Assembly (NCBI RefSeq): GCF_013364215.1
Contig: NZ_CP054923.1
Span: 3,100,001 to 3,164,000 of the forward strand
Direction of reading: 5' to 3'
Origin: Verrucosispora sp. NA02020
GTDB taxonomy: Bacteria; Actinomycetota; Actinomycetes; Mycobacteriales; Micromonosporaceae
Length of the DNA: 64,000 bases
A program made the position numbers and the translations under genes. Each line of letters starts with the position of its first letter. Position 1 is the stretch's first letter. Under the pieces are notes generated by a model that made no database searches, was not told where the DNA came from, and saw only the letters and a program-made list of their open reading frames with translations. Below, in pieces: positions 33,010 through 42,776 of the stretch.

Positions 33010-33962
33010 GCCACCCCCCTGATCATGACGGTCGCCGGGTCGGCCTTCTGGCTGACGATGTTGCTGTCCTGCTGGAACTGGGCGATCTCGTTGTAGCGCT
33101 GGATGTCCTCGTCGGTGAAGTCACGGACCTGGCACTGCACGCCTTCGAGGAGGGACTGGGCCTCGGCGGCGGGCACCTTGATCGCGGTCTCGGTGACGGT
33201 GCCGGCCTTGGCCGGGTCGGCGGTGAGCTGCTCGCAGGCCTGGGCGATGGTGTCGACGACCTTCTTGGCCGTCTCCTTGTTGCCCTCGTACCAGGCGCCG
33301 TCGACGCCGATCACGAGGTTGTAGACGTATCCGATCTCGCCGCTGGTCAGCAGCACGGTGCCGCCGTTGGCGACGCCCCGCGAGGGCCACGGCTCCCACA
33401 TGATGTAGCCGTCGACGTCGCCGCGTTGCAGCAGCGCCGGCATCTCGGCGGGTGAGGCGTTGACGAACTCGACGGTGTCACGGGCGATGTTGCGGCTGTC
33501 GAGGACCTTGTTGGTGGCGTACTCGTTCACGGTGCCCGGCACGACGCCGTACTTCTTGATGCCGGCGACGTCGGTGATGCCGGAGCGGGCGACGAGCTTG
33601 ATGAAGCTGGGCGACTGCGAGAAGACCGCGAGTCCCTTGATGTCGCCCCGGGTCGCGCGGTTGAGCAGGCTGGATTCGGTGCTGGCGGTGACCTGGCCCT
33701 GCTTGGCCAGGATCGCGTCGAGCCCGCCGGTCCCCTCCTGGTACTGGGTGACGGTCACGTCGAGCCCGGCCTGGTCGAAGAGGTTCTCCTGGTCGGCGAG
33801 GTAGATCGGCGAGTACGCCGGGTCGACGCCGACGCCGAAGTTGACGGCGGGGTTGGGGCCGCTGTCGCCGTCGGACTCGCCGGAGGACTGGTTCTCGGAA
33901 CACGCCGCCATGGCGACGGTCATCAGCAGGGCGGCGGCCGCAGCCGTTACGCGCATTCTCAT
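33006..33962 (-). CDS. ABC transporter substrate-binding lipoprotein (SsuA/NMT1-like)
   Basis: This exported lipoprotein of 318 aa has a signal peptide with a lipobox ending MAACSEN, so it is lipid-anchored at Cys, outside the membrane. The mature part follows the NitT/TauT/SsuA pattern: GVDPAYSPIYLADQENLFDQAGLDVTV, GLDAILAKQGQVTAS, and the LLQRGDVDGYIMWEPWP segment. It is the first gene of operon 2. The CATATTGTGGTC motif shared with the hyuB promoter lies 24 bp upstream, which ties uptake to the same control as degradation. Confidence 0.9.
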   Translation of the reverse strand: MRMRVTAAAAALLMTVAMAACSENQSSGESDGDSGPNPAVNFGVGVDPAYSPIYLADQENLFDQAGLDVTVTQYQEGTGGLDAILAKQGQVTASTESSLLNRATRGDIKGLAVFSQSPSFIKLVARSGITDVAGIKKYGVVPGTVNEYATNKVLDSRNIARDTVEFVNASPAEMPALLQRGDVDGYIMWEPWPSRGVANGGTVLLTSGEIGYVYNLVIGVDGAWYEGNKETAKKVVDTIAQACEQLTADPAKAGTVTETAIKVPAAEAQSLLEGVQCQVRDFTDEDIQRYNEIAQFQQDSNIVSQKADPATVMIRGVA

Positions 33963-33985
33963 GGCTACCCCAGACTTCAGCGGCT

Positions 33986-34017
33986 CATATTGTGGTCTTG
34001 GTTTCTTAATATGGGAC
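33986..34017. promoter_or_regulatory. Probable IclR operator/promoter shared with the hyuB region
   Basis: CATATTGTGGTC at 33986-33997 is identical to 23090-23101, and the following 20 bases keep further matches, including an ATATG or TTATG element. An inverted half-site (AATATGGGAC, 34008-34017) follows. The site lies between the divergent importer operon (33962, minus) and the MaoC-like gene (34138, plus) and is strikingly AT-rich for this genome. It could control both directions. Confidence 0.62.
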
Positions 34018-34137
34018 GCTACTGTGAGGCGCTCGACAACGTCAAGAGGCGCAAGTGAAAGCCTCTCACCACAGACAGTAGCCAGAGACCGCCGAACGCC
34101 CCGTCGCGCTCATCAGCACACGGAGGAGATAGCGACC

Positions 34138-35058
34138 ATGAAGTACCTGAACAACCCACTTGATGCGACGAGTCCGAAATCTCGGACGGGCGAGCCGGAC
34201 AAGACGACCGTCACGCAAAGTGTCGATAGCTCGGCCGTGGATCGGCTCATCTCCCGCAGCGGGCCCACGCCGACGACGATCGAGCGGACCTGGACCGTGA
34301 CCGACACGCTCCTCTACGCCCTCGGTGTCGGCGCCGGAGCCGACGAACTCCGTTACACCACGGAGAACACCGCCGGGCACCCGCACGCCGTACTCCCGAG
34401 CTTCGCCACCCTGCTCGCCGCCGACCCGCCGTACCTCGGCGAACCGGCCGTCGTCCGGCACGCCGGGGAGACCCTGACCCTGCACCGACCGTTGCCACCC
34501 GCCGGCCGGGCCCGCATCACCGCCGCCGTCACCGGCGTCCACGACCAGACCAGCGGTGCTCTACTCCACCACCGATCCGAGATCCACGGCACCGACGGCG
34601 TCCACCTGGCCACCGTCGAGCGCAGCATGTTCGTCATCGGGGCGGGCGGCTTCGACGGCCCACGCGCACCACGCACCCACTGGCAGCGACCGGCGGAGCA
34701 CCCCGACCACACCACTGCCCATCACACCCGCCCTGACCAGGCGCTGCTCTACCGCCTCAACGGCGACCGCAACCCACTGCACTCCGATCCGGCGGTAGCC
34801 GTCGCCGCCGGCCTACCCGGCCCCGTCCTGCACGGCCTGTGCACGTTCGGCTTCGCCACCCGGACCCTGCTGCGCACGATCGCCGACGACGCCCACGACC
34901 GGGTACGACGGCTCAGCGCCCGGTTCACCGCACCACTGTTCCCCGGCGACACCCTCACCGTGCTGGTGTGGCGCCGCCCGGGTGGCGCACTCTTCCAGGC
35001 CGTCGACGGCCGAGGCCGTCCGGTCCTCGACCAGGGCACGCTGGACCTGCACGGATGA
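34138..35058 (+). CDS. MaoC-like (R-specific) enoyl-CoA hydratase family protein
   Basis: This 306-aa protein has a tandem hot-dog layout. The C-terminal half carries the hydratase 2 motif YRLNGDRNPLHSDP followed by GLPGPVLHGLCTFG, and the N-terminal half contains TLLYALGVGAGADELRYTTE, typical of the N domain of MaoC-type dehydratases. The catalytic Asp/His pair is present. The start MKYLNN at 34138 follows GGAGGAGAT; about 30 unusual N-terminal residues precede conserved sequence. It is divergent from the importer operon over a shared operator-like motif, so it is probably in the same regulon, hydrating a CoA thioester produced in the pathway. Confidence 0.85.
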   Translation: MKYLNNPLDATSPKSRTGEPDKTTVTQSVDSSAVDRLISRSGPTPTTIERTWTVTDTLLYALGVGAGADELRYTTENTAGHPHAVLPSFATLLAADPPYLGEPAVVRHAGETLTLHRPLPPAGRARITAAVTGVHDQTSGALLHHRSEIHGTDGVHLATVERSMFVIGAGGFDGPRAPRTHWQRPAEHPDHTTAHHTRPDQALLYRLNGDRNPLHSDPAVAVAAGLPGPVLHGLCTFGFATRTLLRTIADDAHDRVRRLSARFTAPLFPGDTLTVLVWRRPGGALFQAVDGRGRPVLDQGTLDLHG

Positions 35059-35143
35059 CCACGAGGCCACGTCCGCGCGCCTGAGTCCGCGCCACGGACG
35101 GGGAGCCCCTCCCGGCCGTGTCGAGCGGTAGCCTGGACGGGCA

Positions 35144-35279
35144 GCCACCTGTCGAGGTGGCGGCACGGCGGTGGGGCCCGCCGTACCCGAACCGTGCCGC
35201 ACCCGGTCACCGACGGTCCCTACCTGATGATCCTCGCGCACGCCCGCACCGGGTGTGGAGACCGCCCAGGTAGGAGCCC
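35144..35279 (+). promoter_or_regulatory. Structured crcB leader that buries the ribosome-binding site
   Basis: Three helices can be drawn upstream of crcB: a 7-bp hairpin at 35144-35161; 35161-35168 with 35192-35199 (CGGCACGG/CCGTGCCG); and CCTACCTG at 35219-35226 pairing with CAGGTAGG at 35267-35274, enclosing an 8-bp hairpin at 35239-35257. The last helix covers the TAGGAG ribosome site just before the GTG start at 35280. It therefore looks like a translational switch. The consensus of the known crcB fluoride riboswitch is not recognisable. Confidence 0.45.
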
Positions 35280-35801
35280 GTGCACGTGCCGCGTGACGAA
35301 CACCGCGACCCAGCCGCCCGCAGCCCGCTGCGCGAACCGGTCGATCCCGACATCGTCGTCCCACCGGGGCCACCCGGTCGGGTGCCGCGACAGATCGAGA
35401 TCCTCGCCGCGATCGCGGCCGGCGGCGTCCTCGGCGCCTGTGCCCGCTACGGTGCCGTCGTGCTGTTCCCGACCGCGCCCGCGGCGTTCCCGTGGACGAC
35501 GTTCTGGATCAACATCACCGGCTGCGCCCTGATGGGTGCGCTCCTGGTCCTGATCACCGAACGGCGCACCGCGCACCCACTGGTCCGGCCCTTCCTCGGC
35601 ACGGGCGTCCTCGGCGGCTACACCACGTTCTCCACCTACGCCCTCGACGGCCAGCACCTGATCGGTGGCGGTCGGGCGGGCACGGCACTGTTCTACCTCG
35701 GCGGCACCCTCGTGGCGGCGCTGGCCGCCGGGTGGGGCGCGGCGACGCTCACCCGGCTGTTCCTCGCCACCCGCCCTACCCGGGACGGAGCCGCCGGATG
35801 A
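35280..35801 (+). CDS. crcB: Fluoride channel protein CrcB/Fluc, first subunit
   Basis: This 173-aa small membrane protein has four hydrophobic segments and the family landmarks [11 protein letters not shown] near the first helix, [16 protein letters not shown] in the second, and [16 protein letters not shown] with the Phe/Thr track lining the fluoride pore. About 40 hydrophilic, Pro-rich N-terminal residues precede the first helix. The GTG at 35280 has TAGGAG at optimal spacing, but that site can pair with upstream RNA. It overlaps the second crcB by 4 bp; paired genes form antiparallel heterodimers that export fluoride. Confidence 0.9.
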   Translation: MHVPRDEHRDPAARSPLREPVDPDIVVPPGPPGRVPRQIEILAAIAAGGVLGACARYGAVVLFPTAPAAFPWTTFWINITGCALMGALLVLITERRTAHPLVRPFLGTGVLGGYTTFSTYALDGQHLIGGGRAGTALFYLGGTLVAALAAGWGAATLTRLFLATRPTRDGAAG

Positions 35802-36172
35802 ACTGGCTCATGGTCATCCTCGGCGCCCTCGTCGGCGCGCCCCTGCGCTACCTGATCGACCGCACCGTCCAGGCCCGGCTGGGCACCGCCTTCCCGTGGG
35901 GCACCTTCACCGTCAACCTGCTCGCCTGCGTCGCCCTCGGTCTCCTCGCCGGGTTCAGCACCGCGACCACCGTGCCGGCTGCCCTGCAGCACCTGATCGG
36001 GACCGGCCTGTGCGCGACGCTGAGCACCTACTCGACGTTCTCCGTCGAGACGATCCGCCTGACGGAGAACGGCGCGACGCTGCTGGCGGTCGCCAACGCC
36101 CTCGGTAGCGTCCTGGCCGGGCTGGCTGCTCTCTTCCTCAGCAGCCACCTCGCCATCGCGCTCCTCAGCTGA
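35798..36172 (+). CDS. crcB: Fluoride channel protein CrcB/Fluc, second subunit
   Basis: This 124-aa membrane protein has four predicted helices: [15 protein letters not shown] in helix 1, the signature [16 protein letters not shown] in helix 2, and [16 protein letters not shown] in helix 3 with the conserved Ser/Thr/Phe pore residues. Its ATG overlaps the first crcB stop (ATGA). It has little N-terminal extension, so the two subunits differ in topology determinants, as expected for a dual-topology pair. It protects the cytoplasm from fluoride. Confidence 0.92.
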   Translation: MNWLMVILGALVGAPLRYLIDRTVQARLGTAFPWGTFTVNLLACVALGLLAGFSTATTVPAALQHLIGTGLCATLSTYSTFSVETIRLTENGATLLAVANALGSVLAGLAALFLSSHLAIALLS

Positions 36173-36229
36173 GTGCGACGGCCCGTGCACCGCTCGGAGG
36201 ATGTCGCCACGATCGGGTCCGGTCGGCTG

Positions 36230-37804
36230 CTACTCCCGCCAGCCGGTCAGCTCGACCCCCTTGGCCAGGTCCACCCGGAAGCCCAACGCGATCTCGCCGC
36301 TCTCGCCCGGCGCGAGCGACAGCCGCCAGGTCACCTCACCCAACTCCGTCCGCTCGACCGGCGGCGGCACCACGGTCGTCTCGCGTACCACCACCGCCTC
36401 GTCACGCGAGACCGGGAGCTGGTCACGCACCTCGACGGTCGCCGGACGGGACGTGTGGTTGTCGACGGTGATGCGGTACTCCACCTCGCGCCGCCGGGTC
36501 GACCCGAGCGTGGCCTTGGCCTCGGCGCGTCGGTGCAGCTTCCGCTCCACCCGCATCCGGTCGTCCACCCCGAGCGCCACCTCGGTCTCCTCACCCGGCG
36601 CCCACATCGGCAGCCGGGTGGAGGCGACGAAGTCGGCATCGTGGAACACCGAGGCCGGGCCCGCGAGCAGCGCGTGCTCCGAGGTGTTACGGACCGTGGC
36701 CCGCAGGTGGGCCTCGGCGGCCCGGACCGGTGCGGTGACGTGGTCCAGCCGGGCCGGTAGCTCCAGCACGGCGATGACGGCCCGGTGGACGCTGCCGTCG
36801 GCGGGCACCGCCACCGGCCGGGCCGGCCGGTAGGTGGCCGCGCTGACCCCCTGCTCGACCTCGGCGACGCTCTCCCGCAGCTCCTGCGGGACCGGTGGCG
36901 CGGCCCGCGCCAGGCTGGCGGCCGGTGCCGCGCCGAACGCCGGCATCCCGGCCGCCATGACCGGCGGCGCCACGCGCGGCGGCGGCCGGAACCGGTCGAG
37001 ATACCAGGGCGACAACTCGGGTACGCCGGTCGTCGCCGCCGGTCGGGCGGTGGAGAGGCGGAGGTCGCACTCCGGCCAGTCCTCTCCGGTGCTCTGGCTG
37101 ACCATCCCGAACCAGGTGACGGTCATGGTCTCGTCGACCAGCCGCAGGTCGTAGGAGGGTTGCCACCGGGCACCCTCCACCAGGTAGGTCAACTCCAGCT
37201 CGACGTCGGTGTCGTCGGCCTCGACCGCCACGATCACCTCGGCGGCCAGCCGATCCGGCTGTCGCTTCCCCTGCGCGGCGTCGAGATCCCGCCCGACCGC
37301 GGCCAGTTCCTCCCTCAGCTCGGTCCGTCGACGGGTCAGCCCACGCCGACGGGCACGCGAGTCGGCGAGCTGAGCGACCACCGAATCGGTGAAGGCGGCG
37401 ACGTCGCCGGGCGCGGCGTCGCCGGCGGCCAGCGCGCGGGCGTACGTGCCACCGGCCCGCTCGGCCAACCGGGTGAGGAACTCCCCGCGCTGCTCCTCGA
37501 CGGCGTCCGCGTCGTCGAGCTCGGCCAGCTCGTCGGTCACCTCGCGACGACGCTGCTCCAGGGCGACGACCTGCGCGTCGGTGCTGCGGGCCTGCCGCCA
37601 CGTGCTCACGTCCACGCCGAGCACGGTGGCGGCACCCCGACCGCCGACCCGGACCGAGTCCCGCCGCAGGCCGAGCGGCAGCGGCGCGACGCGTACGCGG
37701 TGCTGACCGGCCGCCAACCGGAGACCGCCGCGTCGGGTGACCCGGGCACGGTCGGGATAGACGGTGACGCCGACGACGGGGGCATCGATCTCCGCAGTGT
37801 CCAC
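36230..37804 (-). CDS. DUF4139 domain protein (mucoidy inhibitor MuiA-like)
   Basis: This soluble 524-aa protein has three parts: an N-terminal beta domain starting VVGVTVYPDRARVTRRG (DUF4140 type), a central coiled coil rich in Glu/Arg/Leu (about residues 75-190), and a C-terminal DUF4139 beta domain (LTYLVEGARWQPSYDLRLVDE, then VEYRITVDNHTSRPATVEVRDQLPVS). The start is GTG at 37804. The biochemical function of the family is not known to me; some members are linked to capsule or mucoid phenotypes. It stands alone, convergent with crcB. Confidence 0.82.
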   Translation of the reverse strand: MDTAEIDAPVVGVTVYPDRARVTRRGGLRLAAGQHRVRVAPLPLGLRRDSVRVGGRGAATVLGVDVSTWRQARSTDAQVVALEQRRREVTDELAELDDADAVEEQRGEFLTRLAERAGGTYARALAAGDAAPGDVAAFTDSVVAQLADSRARRRGLTRRRTELREELAAVGRDLDAAQGKRQPDRLAAEVIVAVEADDTDVELELTYLVEGARWQPSYDLRLVDETMTVTWFGMVSQSTGEDWPECDLRLSTARPAATTGVPELSPWYLDRFRPPPRVAPPVMAAGMPAFGAAPAASLARAAPPVPQELRESVAEVEQGVSAATYRPARPVAVPADGSVHRAVIAVLELPARLDHVTAPVRAAEAHLRATVRNTSEHALLAGPASVFHDADFVASTRLPMWAPGEETEVALGVDDRMRVERKLHRRAEAKATLGSTRRREVEYRITVDNHTSRPATVEVRDQLPVSRDEAVVVRETTVVPPPVERTELGEVTWRLSLAPGESGEIALGFRVDLAKGVELTGWRE

Positions 37805-39005
<1,201 letters not shown>

Positions 39006-39099
39006 TGGTGGATGTCAAGCGGGGTGTAGACGTGGACGGCGGGGTCTCGGTATAGAGGTTTGTCACTCCAAGACAGCCTCTGGACCGGGAGCCCCGCCG

Positions 39100-40461
39100 T
39101 TGGAACAGTCTGCCATCACGTCCACGATCAGGGTGGCTGCGGGGCGGTTCGCGCCGGGCCATCTGGGTGAGTTGACGCAGCAGGTGCCGTTCGAGATGGT
39201 CGATGCCGTTCTGGCTGAGGCCGGTGGTGTGCAGTCGCGGGTGCGGGATCTGCCGTCGCGGGTGGTGGTGTATCTGCTGCTCGCGGCGGGGCTGTTCGCT
39301 GAGGTCGGTTACCGGCAGGTGTGGGCTCGGTTGGTCGCTGGGCTGGACGGGTTGACGGTGGCGCTGCCGACGTCTTCGGCGTTGTCGCAGGCTCGCCGTC
39401 GGGTCGGGGACAAGCCGCTGGTGGCGTTGTTCCGGTTGCTGTCGGGTCCGCCGGCGGGGGCCGCCCGGTGGCGGGGTCTGCTGGTGTGCGCGATCGACGG
39501 CACCAGCATGTTCGTGCCCGATACGGCGGCTAACCTGACGGTCTATCCGCGTCAGGCGGGCAGCCACGGTGGGTCGGGGTATCCGATGCTGCGGCTGGTC
39601 GCCGTCGTGGCGTGCGGCACCCGCGCTGTCATCGACGCGGTGTTCACCCCCATCAGCACTGGCGAACTCACGTGTGCGGGGCGTCTGTTGGGCTGCCTGC
39701 GCCCAGGCATGCTGCTGCTGGCCGACCGTGGGTTCGCCGCCCGTCAGATGATCGAACAGTTCGCCAGCACCGGCGCTGACCTGCTCATCCGCGACAAGGA
39801 CGACCGGCGGCTGCCCGTCATCCGCCGCCATCGCGACGGGTCCTGGCTGTCTGTCATCGGCACGATGACGGTCCGGGTCGTTGACGCCGAGATCGTCGTG
39901 AGCATGAACGGTAAACGCCACGTCGGCCGGTACCGGCTGATCACCACCCTCACCGACCAGCGCCGCTTCCCGGCCATGGACCTGGTCACCCTCTACCACC
40001 ACCGCTGGGAGATCGAGACGACATATCTGGAGTTGAAGTCCACCCTGCGGGGCGGACGGGTCCTACGAGCCCGAACCCCGAACGGGATCAGTCAAGAGGT
40101 CCACGCCCTGCTCACCACCTACCAAGCGGTCCGGCTGGCAATGGCTGACGCCACCGCCAGCCGGCCCACGACCAACCCCGACCGGGCCAGCTTCACCATC
40201 GCCGTCCACGCCGCCCGAGACCAGATCACCCAAGCCGCTGGTGTCATCGCCGGCACCGTCATCGACCTCGTCGGCACCATCGGCCGCGCAATCCTGGCCG
40301 ACCTGCTACCCCCACGCCGCACCCGAATCAGCCCCCGCGTGGTCAAACGCGCGATCTCCAAACACCGCGCCAAAGGCACCATCGACCGCACCAACTACCA
40401 CGCCACCATCAACATCAACATCCTCGAAACAGCAGCATTGACAACCCGCCCACCGCCCTAA
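39100..40461 (+). CDS. IS4-family DDE transposase
   Basis: This 453-aa intact transposase has an IS4-type N-terminal domain (HLGELTQQVPFEMVDAVL) and the DDE catalytic core: Asp in VCAIDGTSMFVPD, Asp in LLLADRGFAARQM, and the YREK signature in YHHRWEIETTYLELKSTL (Glu). The start is a TTG at 39100. An 8-bp inverted repeat (39037-39044 with 39092-39099) ends immediately before this codon and could limit read-through expression. The stop lies inside the right terminal repeat. The element appears competent. Confidence 0.92.
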   Translation: MEQSAITSTIRVAAGRFAPGHLGELTQQVPFEMVDAVLAEAGGVQSRVRDLPSRVVVYLLLAAGLFAEVGYRQVWARLVAGLDGLTVALPTSSALSQARRRVGDKPLVALFRLLSGPPAGAARWRGLLVCAIDGTSMFVPDTAANLTVYPRQAGSHGGSGYPMLRLVAVVACGTRAVIDAVFTPISTGELTCAGRLLGCLRPGMLLLADRGFAARQMIEQFASTGADLLIRDKDDRRLPVIRRHRDGSWLSVIGTMTVRVVDAEIVVSMNGKRHVGRYRLITTLTDQRRFPAMDLVTLYHHRWEIETTYLELKSTLRGGRVLRARTPNGISQEVHALLTTYQAVRLAMADATASRPTTNPDRASFTIAVHAARDQITQAAGVIAGTVIDLVGTIGRAILADLLPPRRTRISPRVVKRAISKHRAKGTIDRTNYHATININILETAALTTRPPP

Positions 40462-40474
40462 CTGAGCGGCATTG
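40451..40474 (-). repeat. Right terminal inverted repeat of the IS4 element
   Basis: Perfect 24-bp inverted copy of 38982-39005; contains the transposase stop codon. Confidence 0.92.
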
Positions 40475-40513
40475 CTGCTAACGCCTCGTGTATAGCAGGG
40501 GTCCCTTCCTAAC
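40475..40513. repeat. Right half of the dispersed terminator hairpin
   Basis: It contains the loop and flanks CTGCTAACGCCTCGTGTATA and the arm AGCAGGGGTCCCTTCCTAAC, matching the hairpin at 4838-4895, but the matching left arm is missing because the IS right end abuts position 40474. It probably served as a terminator for the minus-strand gene at 40521 before the deletion. Confidence 0.75.
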
Positions 40514-40520
40514 GTCCGGG

Positions 40521-40805
40521 TCAGTGGGTGAGTCGGAGCCGGGCGAGGACTTCGGCGACTTCCTGGGTCTCGTCGTGCTGAGGGGCGTAGACGACGCAGA
40601 GGTCATCGTGCAGCGGCCGCAGTTCGTCGACTGCCTCGGCCGCCTCACCTTCGGAGAGCAACACCATGCTGATGTTGCGGCGTAGTTCGAGAGCGGTGGG
40701 GGAGGCGGCGCGTACGTGGGTCAGTACCTGCCGGAACTGGCGCAGCGCGGTGGTGGCCTGGCCGAGTTCGGCCCGGAGTGGGCTGCCCGGCGGCGGCGCC
40801 GCCAT
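40521..40805 (-). CDS. Small TPR-like protein, 94 aa
   Basis: This short helical protein (ALRQFRQVLTHVRAASPTALELRRNIS, then LLSEGEAAEAVDELRPLHDDLCVVYAPQH) resembles the terminal tetratricopeptide region of actinomycete kinase or NB-ARC proteins. It has no catalytic domain. It may be an independent small gene, since an AG-rich site (GGAGAAGG) lies at the end of the upstream gene 9 bp away, or a relic of a larger TPR protein. It is transcribed with the DUF6082-like gene at 40815. Confidence 0.55.
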   Translation of the reverse strand: MAAPPPGSPLRAELGQATTALRQFRQVLTHVRAASPTALELRRNISMVLLSEGEAAEAVDELRPLHDDLCVVYAPQHDETQEVAEVLARLRLTH

Positions 40806-40814
40806 TGTGCGGGT

Positions 40815-41621
40815 TCAGCCTTCTCCGCTGGTAGCGCGGCCGTGTCGGACGAGGTAGCGGGCGGCGAGTGCCACACCGCCGCCGAGGACGGCACCAAGCG
40901 CCAGGTCTACTGCGCGGCTCTGGGGCCTTCCGCTCTGCGACTCATGCGGGTCAGGACCTACCGCGCGATCGTTCGACGATGATCGGCCGTCCGTCGCATC
41001 GGCTGGCGGACCCGCAGTGACGGCCGCCTGGTAGCTCCGGTCCACGATCAGGGTGAAACGCCGCGCTCGTCGGGACGTCTCCGCCTTCATGCGTGGGCCC
41101 CTCGCCTCTGCCCAGAAACGCCGTCCGGCCATGCCTTTGAAGAACTGATCAGCGAGGACCTCCAGGTGGTCTTCGCTCAGCAGATCAACTTCCCACATGA
41201 GTTGCCAGTGCGACACGATCAGGTTGGTGTAGACGTGTTTGCGGAACCACTCCAGGTCCGTTGACTGCTCGATCGGTCCCCAGCACTCCAACAGCCCCGG
41301 ATCATCGATAGCCATCTTGAGCAGGTCGGTGTGCAGCGCGCGAAGTGCCTGCTCGCGAGCTGCTTTGGCCTCCCTCGCTTGAATGATCAGGGAGATGGCG
41401 ACCCCCATGAGCGCGAGACCGGCGAGGATCGCCGAGGCTGCTCCATAAGCCTCACCGACGTTGCCGAGCAACGACCAGTCGTAACCGGGTCTCTCGCCGA
41501 TCCAGAGCAGCCCGGCGGGAGACAGCAGCACCGCAGCAAGGATCGCCAGCACTGCGAGGAGGAGTACGGTCGGCGTCATCGATCGGCGAGCCAAATCGGT
41601 GACCATCCGTGACCGGGACAC
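40815..41621 (-). CDS. DUF6082-like membrane-anchored protein
   Basis: This 268-aa protein has two N-terminal membrane segments (TVLLLAVLAILAAVLLSPAGLLWIG and AASAILAGLALMGVAISLIIQ) followed by a cytosolic helical domain with the pattern REQALRALHTDLLKMAIDDPGLLECWGP, which I recognise from actinomycete DUF6082 proteins. The C-terminal 60 residues are low-complexity with a weak third hydrophobic stretch. The start is GTG 41621 with GGAGG close upstream; ATG 41606 is an alternative. The function is unknown. Such genes often sit near XRE regulators, as here. Confidence 0.7.
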   Translation of the reverse strand: MSRSRMVTDLARRSMTPTVLLLAVLAILAAVLLSPAGLLWIGERPGYDWSLLGNVGEAYGAASAILAGLALMGVAISLIIQAREAKAAREQALRALHTDLLKMAIDDPGLLECWGPIEQSTDLEWFRKHVYTNLIVSHWQLMWEVDLLSEDHLEVLADQFFKGMAGRRFWAEARGPRMKAETSRRARRFTLIVDRSYQAAVTAGPPADATDGRSSSNDRAVGPDPHESQSGRPQSRAVDLALGAVLGGGVALAARYLVRHGRATSGEG

Positions 41622-41655
41622 ACCGCCTCCACGCTCGAACGTGGAGGCGAGGCTA

Positions 41656-42270
41656 CTACAGGTGGGCGTCGGGTGGTGTCAGCCCGTCGACCTCACGGTC
41701 GAAGAACGAGTCGAACGGCTCCGCCCGGGCGAGCATTACCCGTACCTGCGATCGGCAGCCCTCGACAACCTGCGGTTCTGTGAACTTCTCCGCGCCGATC
41801 GGAGTTCCGTCGGCGTCGTAGCGGACGTCGTACACGGCCCTGTCGCCAGCCACCATCAGCTCCGGCACCACGCCGTGCTCCTGCTCGTACTCCCAGACCT
41901 TGTCGGCGGTGAGCACCCGAATGAGCTCACCAGCCTCGGCGCGGAAACGGAGGAAATTCAATTCCCAGATCAGGTACGGCGTGAGCGGTAGCTCCACGAT
42001 CCGCAGACGGTGAAGCCCGGATTCTCGCTCGGCGAGCAGAGCGAAGAACTGCGCCAGATCCGGGTTGGGCTGCGCTGCGATCAGCAACGCCTCGTCCCAC
42101 CTGCCCGCGTCGAACGCCTCCCAGCTCGGGCTGCCAGGCTCCCGGAACGTCTGCATCCGCTCGGTCTTCAGGATCGGCTCGTCAATGGACTCCACCGTGG
42201 CGTAGAAGTCCGCCTCATAGGCCGACAGACTCAGCCGTTCCCCGGACGTCATCCGGAGCAGGTCACGCAT
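41656..42270 (-). CDS. DUF6879-like protein
   Basis: This soluble 204-aa protein has the actinomycete pattern MTSGERLSLSAYEADFYATVES, ending in VRVMLARAEPFDSFFDREV, which I associate with DUF6879. It overlaps the 91-aa gene at 42263 by 8 bp. This two-gene module, a small protein followed by DUF6879, is common beside XRE regulators in Streptomyces and relatives. The molecular role is unknown; a developmental or signalling accessory role is inferred only from context. Confidence 0.72.
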   Translation of the reverse strand: MRDLLRMTSGERLSLSAYEADFYATVESIDEPILKTERMQTFREPGSPSWEAFDAGRWDEALLIAAQPNPDLAQFFALLAERESGLHRLRIVELPLTPYLIWELNFLRFRAEAGELIRVLTADKVWEYEQEHGVVPELMVAGDRAVYDVRYDADGTPIGAEKFTEPQVVEGCRSQVRVMLARAEPFDSFFDREVDGLTPPDAHL

Positions 42271-42538
42271 CCGGGATGTCCGGCTTCGCAGCGAGGATCA
42301 TGCTGCGCGGGATGACGACCAGACGCTCGTCGCTGCCGACGCTGACGCTGTCCGGAAGCCGGCTGGCGTAGGCATCGGTCAGGTCGCGGCCGATGACCGC
42401 CACGTCACCATTCGAGAGCTCCCAGATGTCAGGGCAGGTCGTCGTGCCGCCACTCTCGCCCAGCTCACCAGCCGAGCGGCCAAGTCGTCGCGTGAACGTC
42501 GCCGTCGGGTCCGCATTCCATCGTGGCTCCACGCCCAT
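42263..42538 (-). CDS. Small partner of the DUF6879-like protein
   Basis: This 91-aa soluble protein has the core TTCPDIWELSNGDVAVIGRDLTDAYASRLPDSVSVGSDERLVVIPRSMI, a pattern typical of the small gene preceding DUF6879 genes in actinomycetes. An ATG at 42538 lies only two bases after GGGAG; a GTG two codons later (42532) is better spaced and may be the real start. It overlaps the following gene by 8 bp, so the two products are probably made together. Function unknown. Confidence 0.7.
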   Translation of the reverse strand: MGVEPRWNADPTATFTRRLGRSAGELGESGGTTTCPDIWELSNGDVAVIGRDLTDAYASRLPDSVSVGSDERLVVIPRSMILAAKPDIPDA

Positions 42539-42776
42539 CTCCCACAGTCACGGAACGGGCGTTCAGAATAGCCAGGGTTGGGCCGCGAATCGCGCCAGTG
42601 AGTCTCCGTTTCGCACGACCCGAAGTCAATCTTCGTCCCACTCAAGCGGGCACTAACTGACGACGGGCGGCGCTGCCCAGGATTCGGGGGAAGGCGCGGA
42701 TCAGCTCGCCGAGCGGTACTTCGTGCACCATGCCTCAAGGCCGTCCGGGCGAGGTCGAGACTCGTGGGTCGCGTGG

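Noticed and set aside
35144..35279. Match to the standard crcB fluoride riboswitch
   Set aside because: I looked for the conserved GAUG...GAUGGCNCCUA pattern and its pseudoknot and could not place them. GATGATCCTC at 35226 is only a superficial resemblance, so the leader is reported as an unclassified structure.
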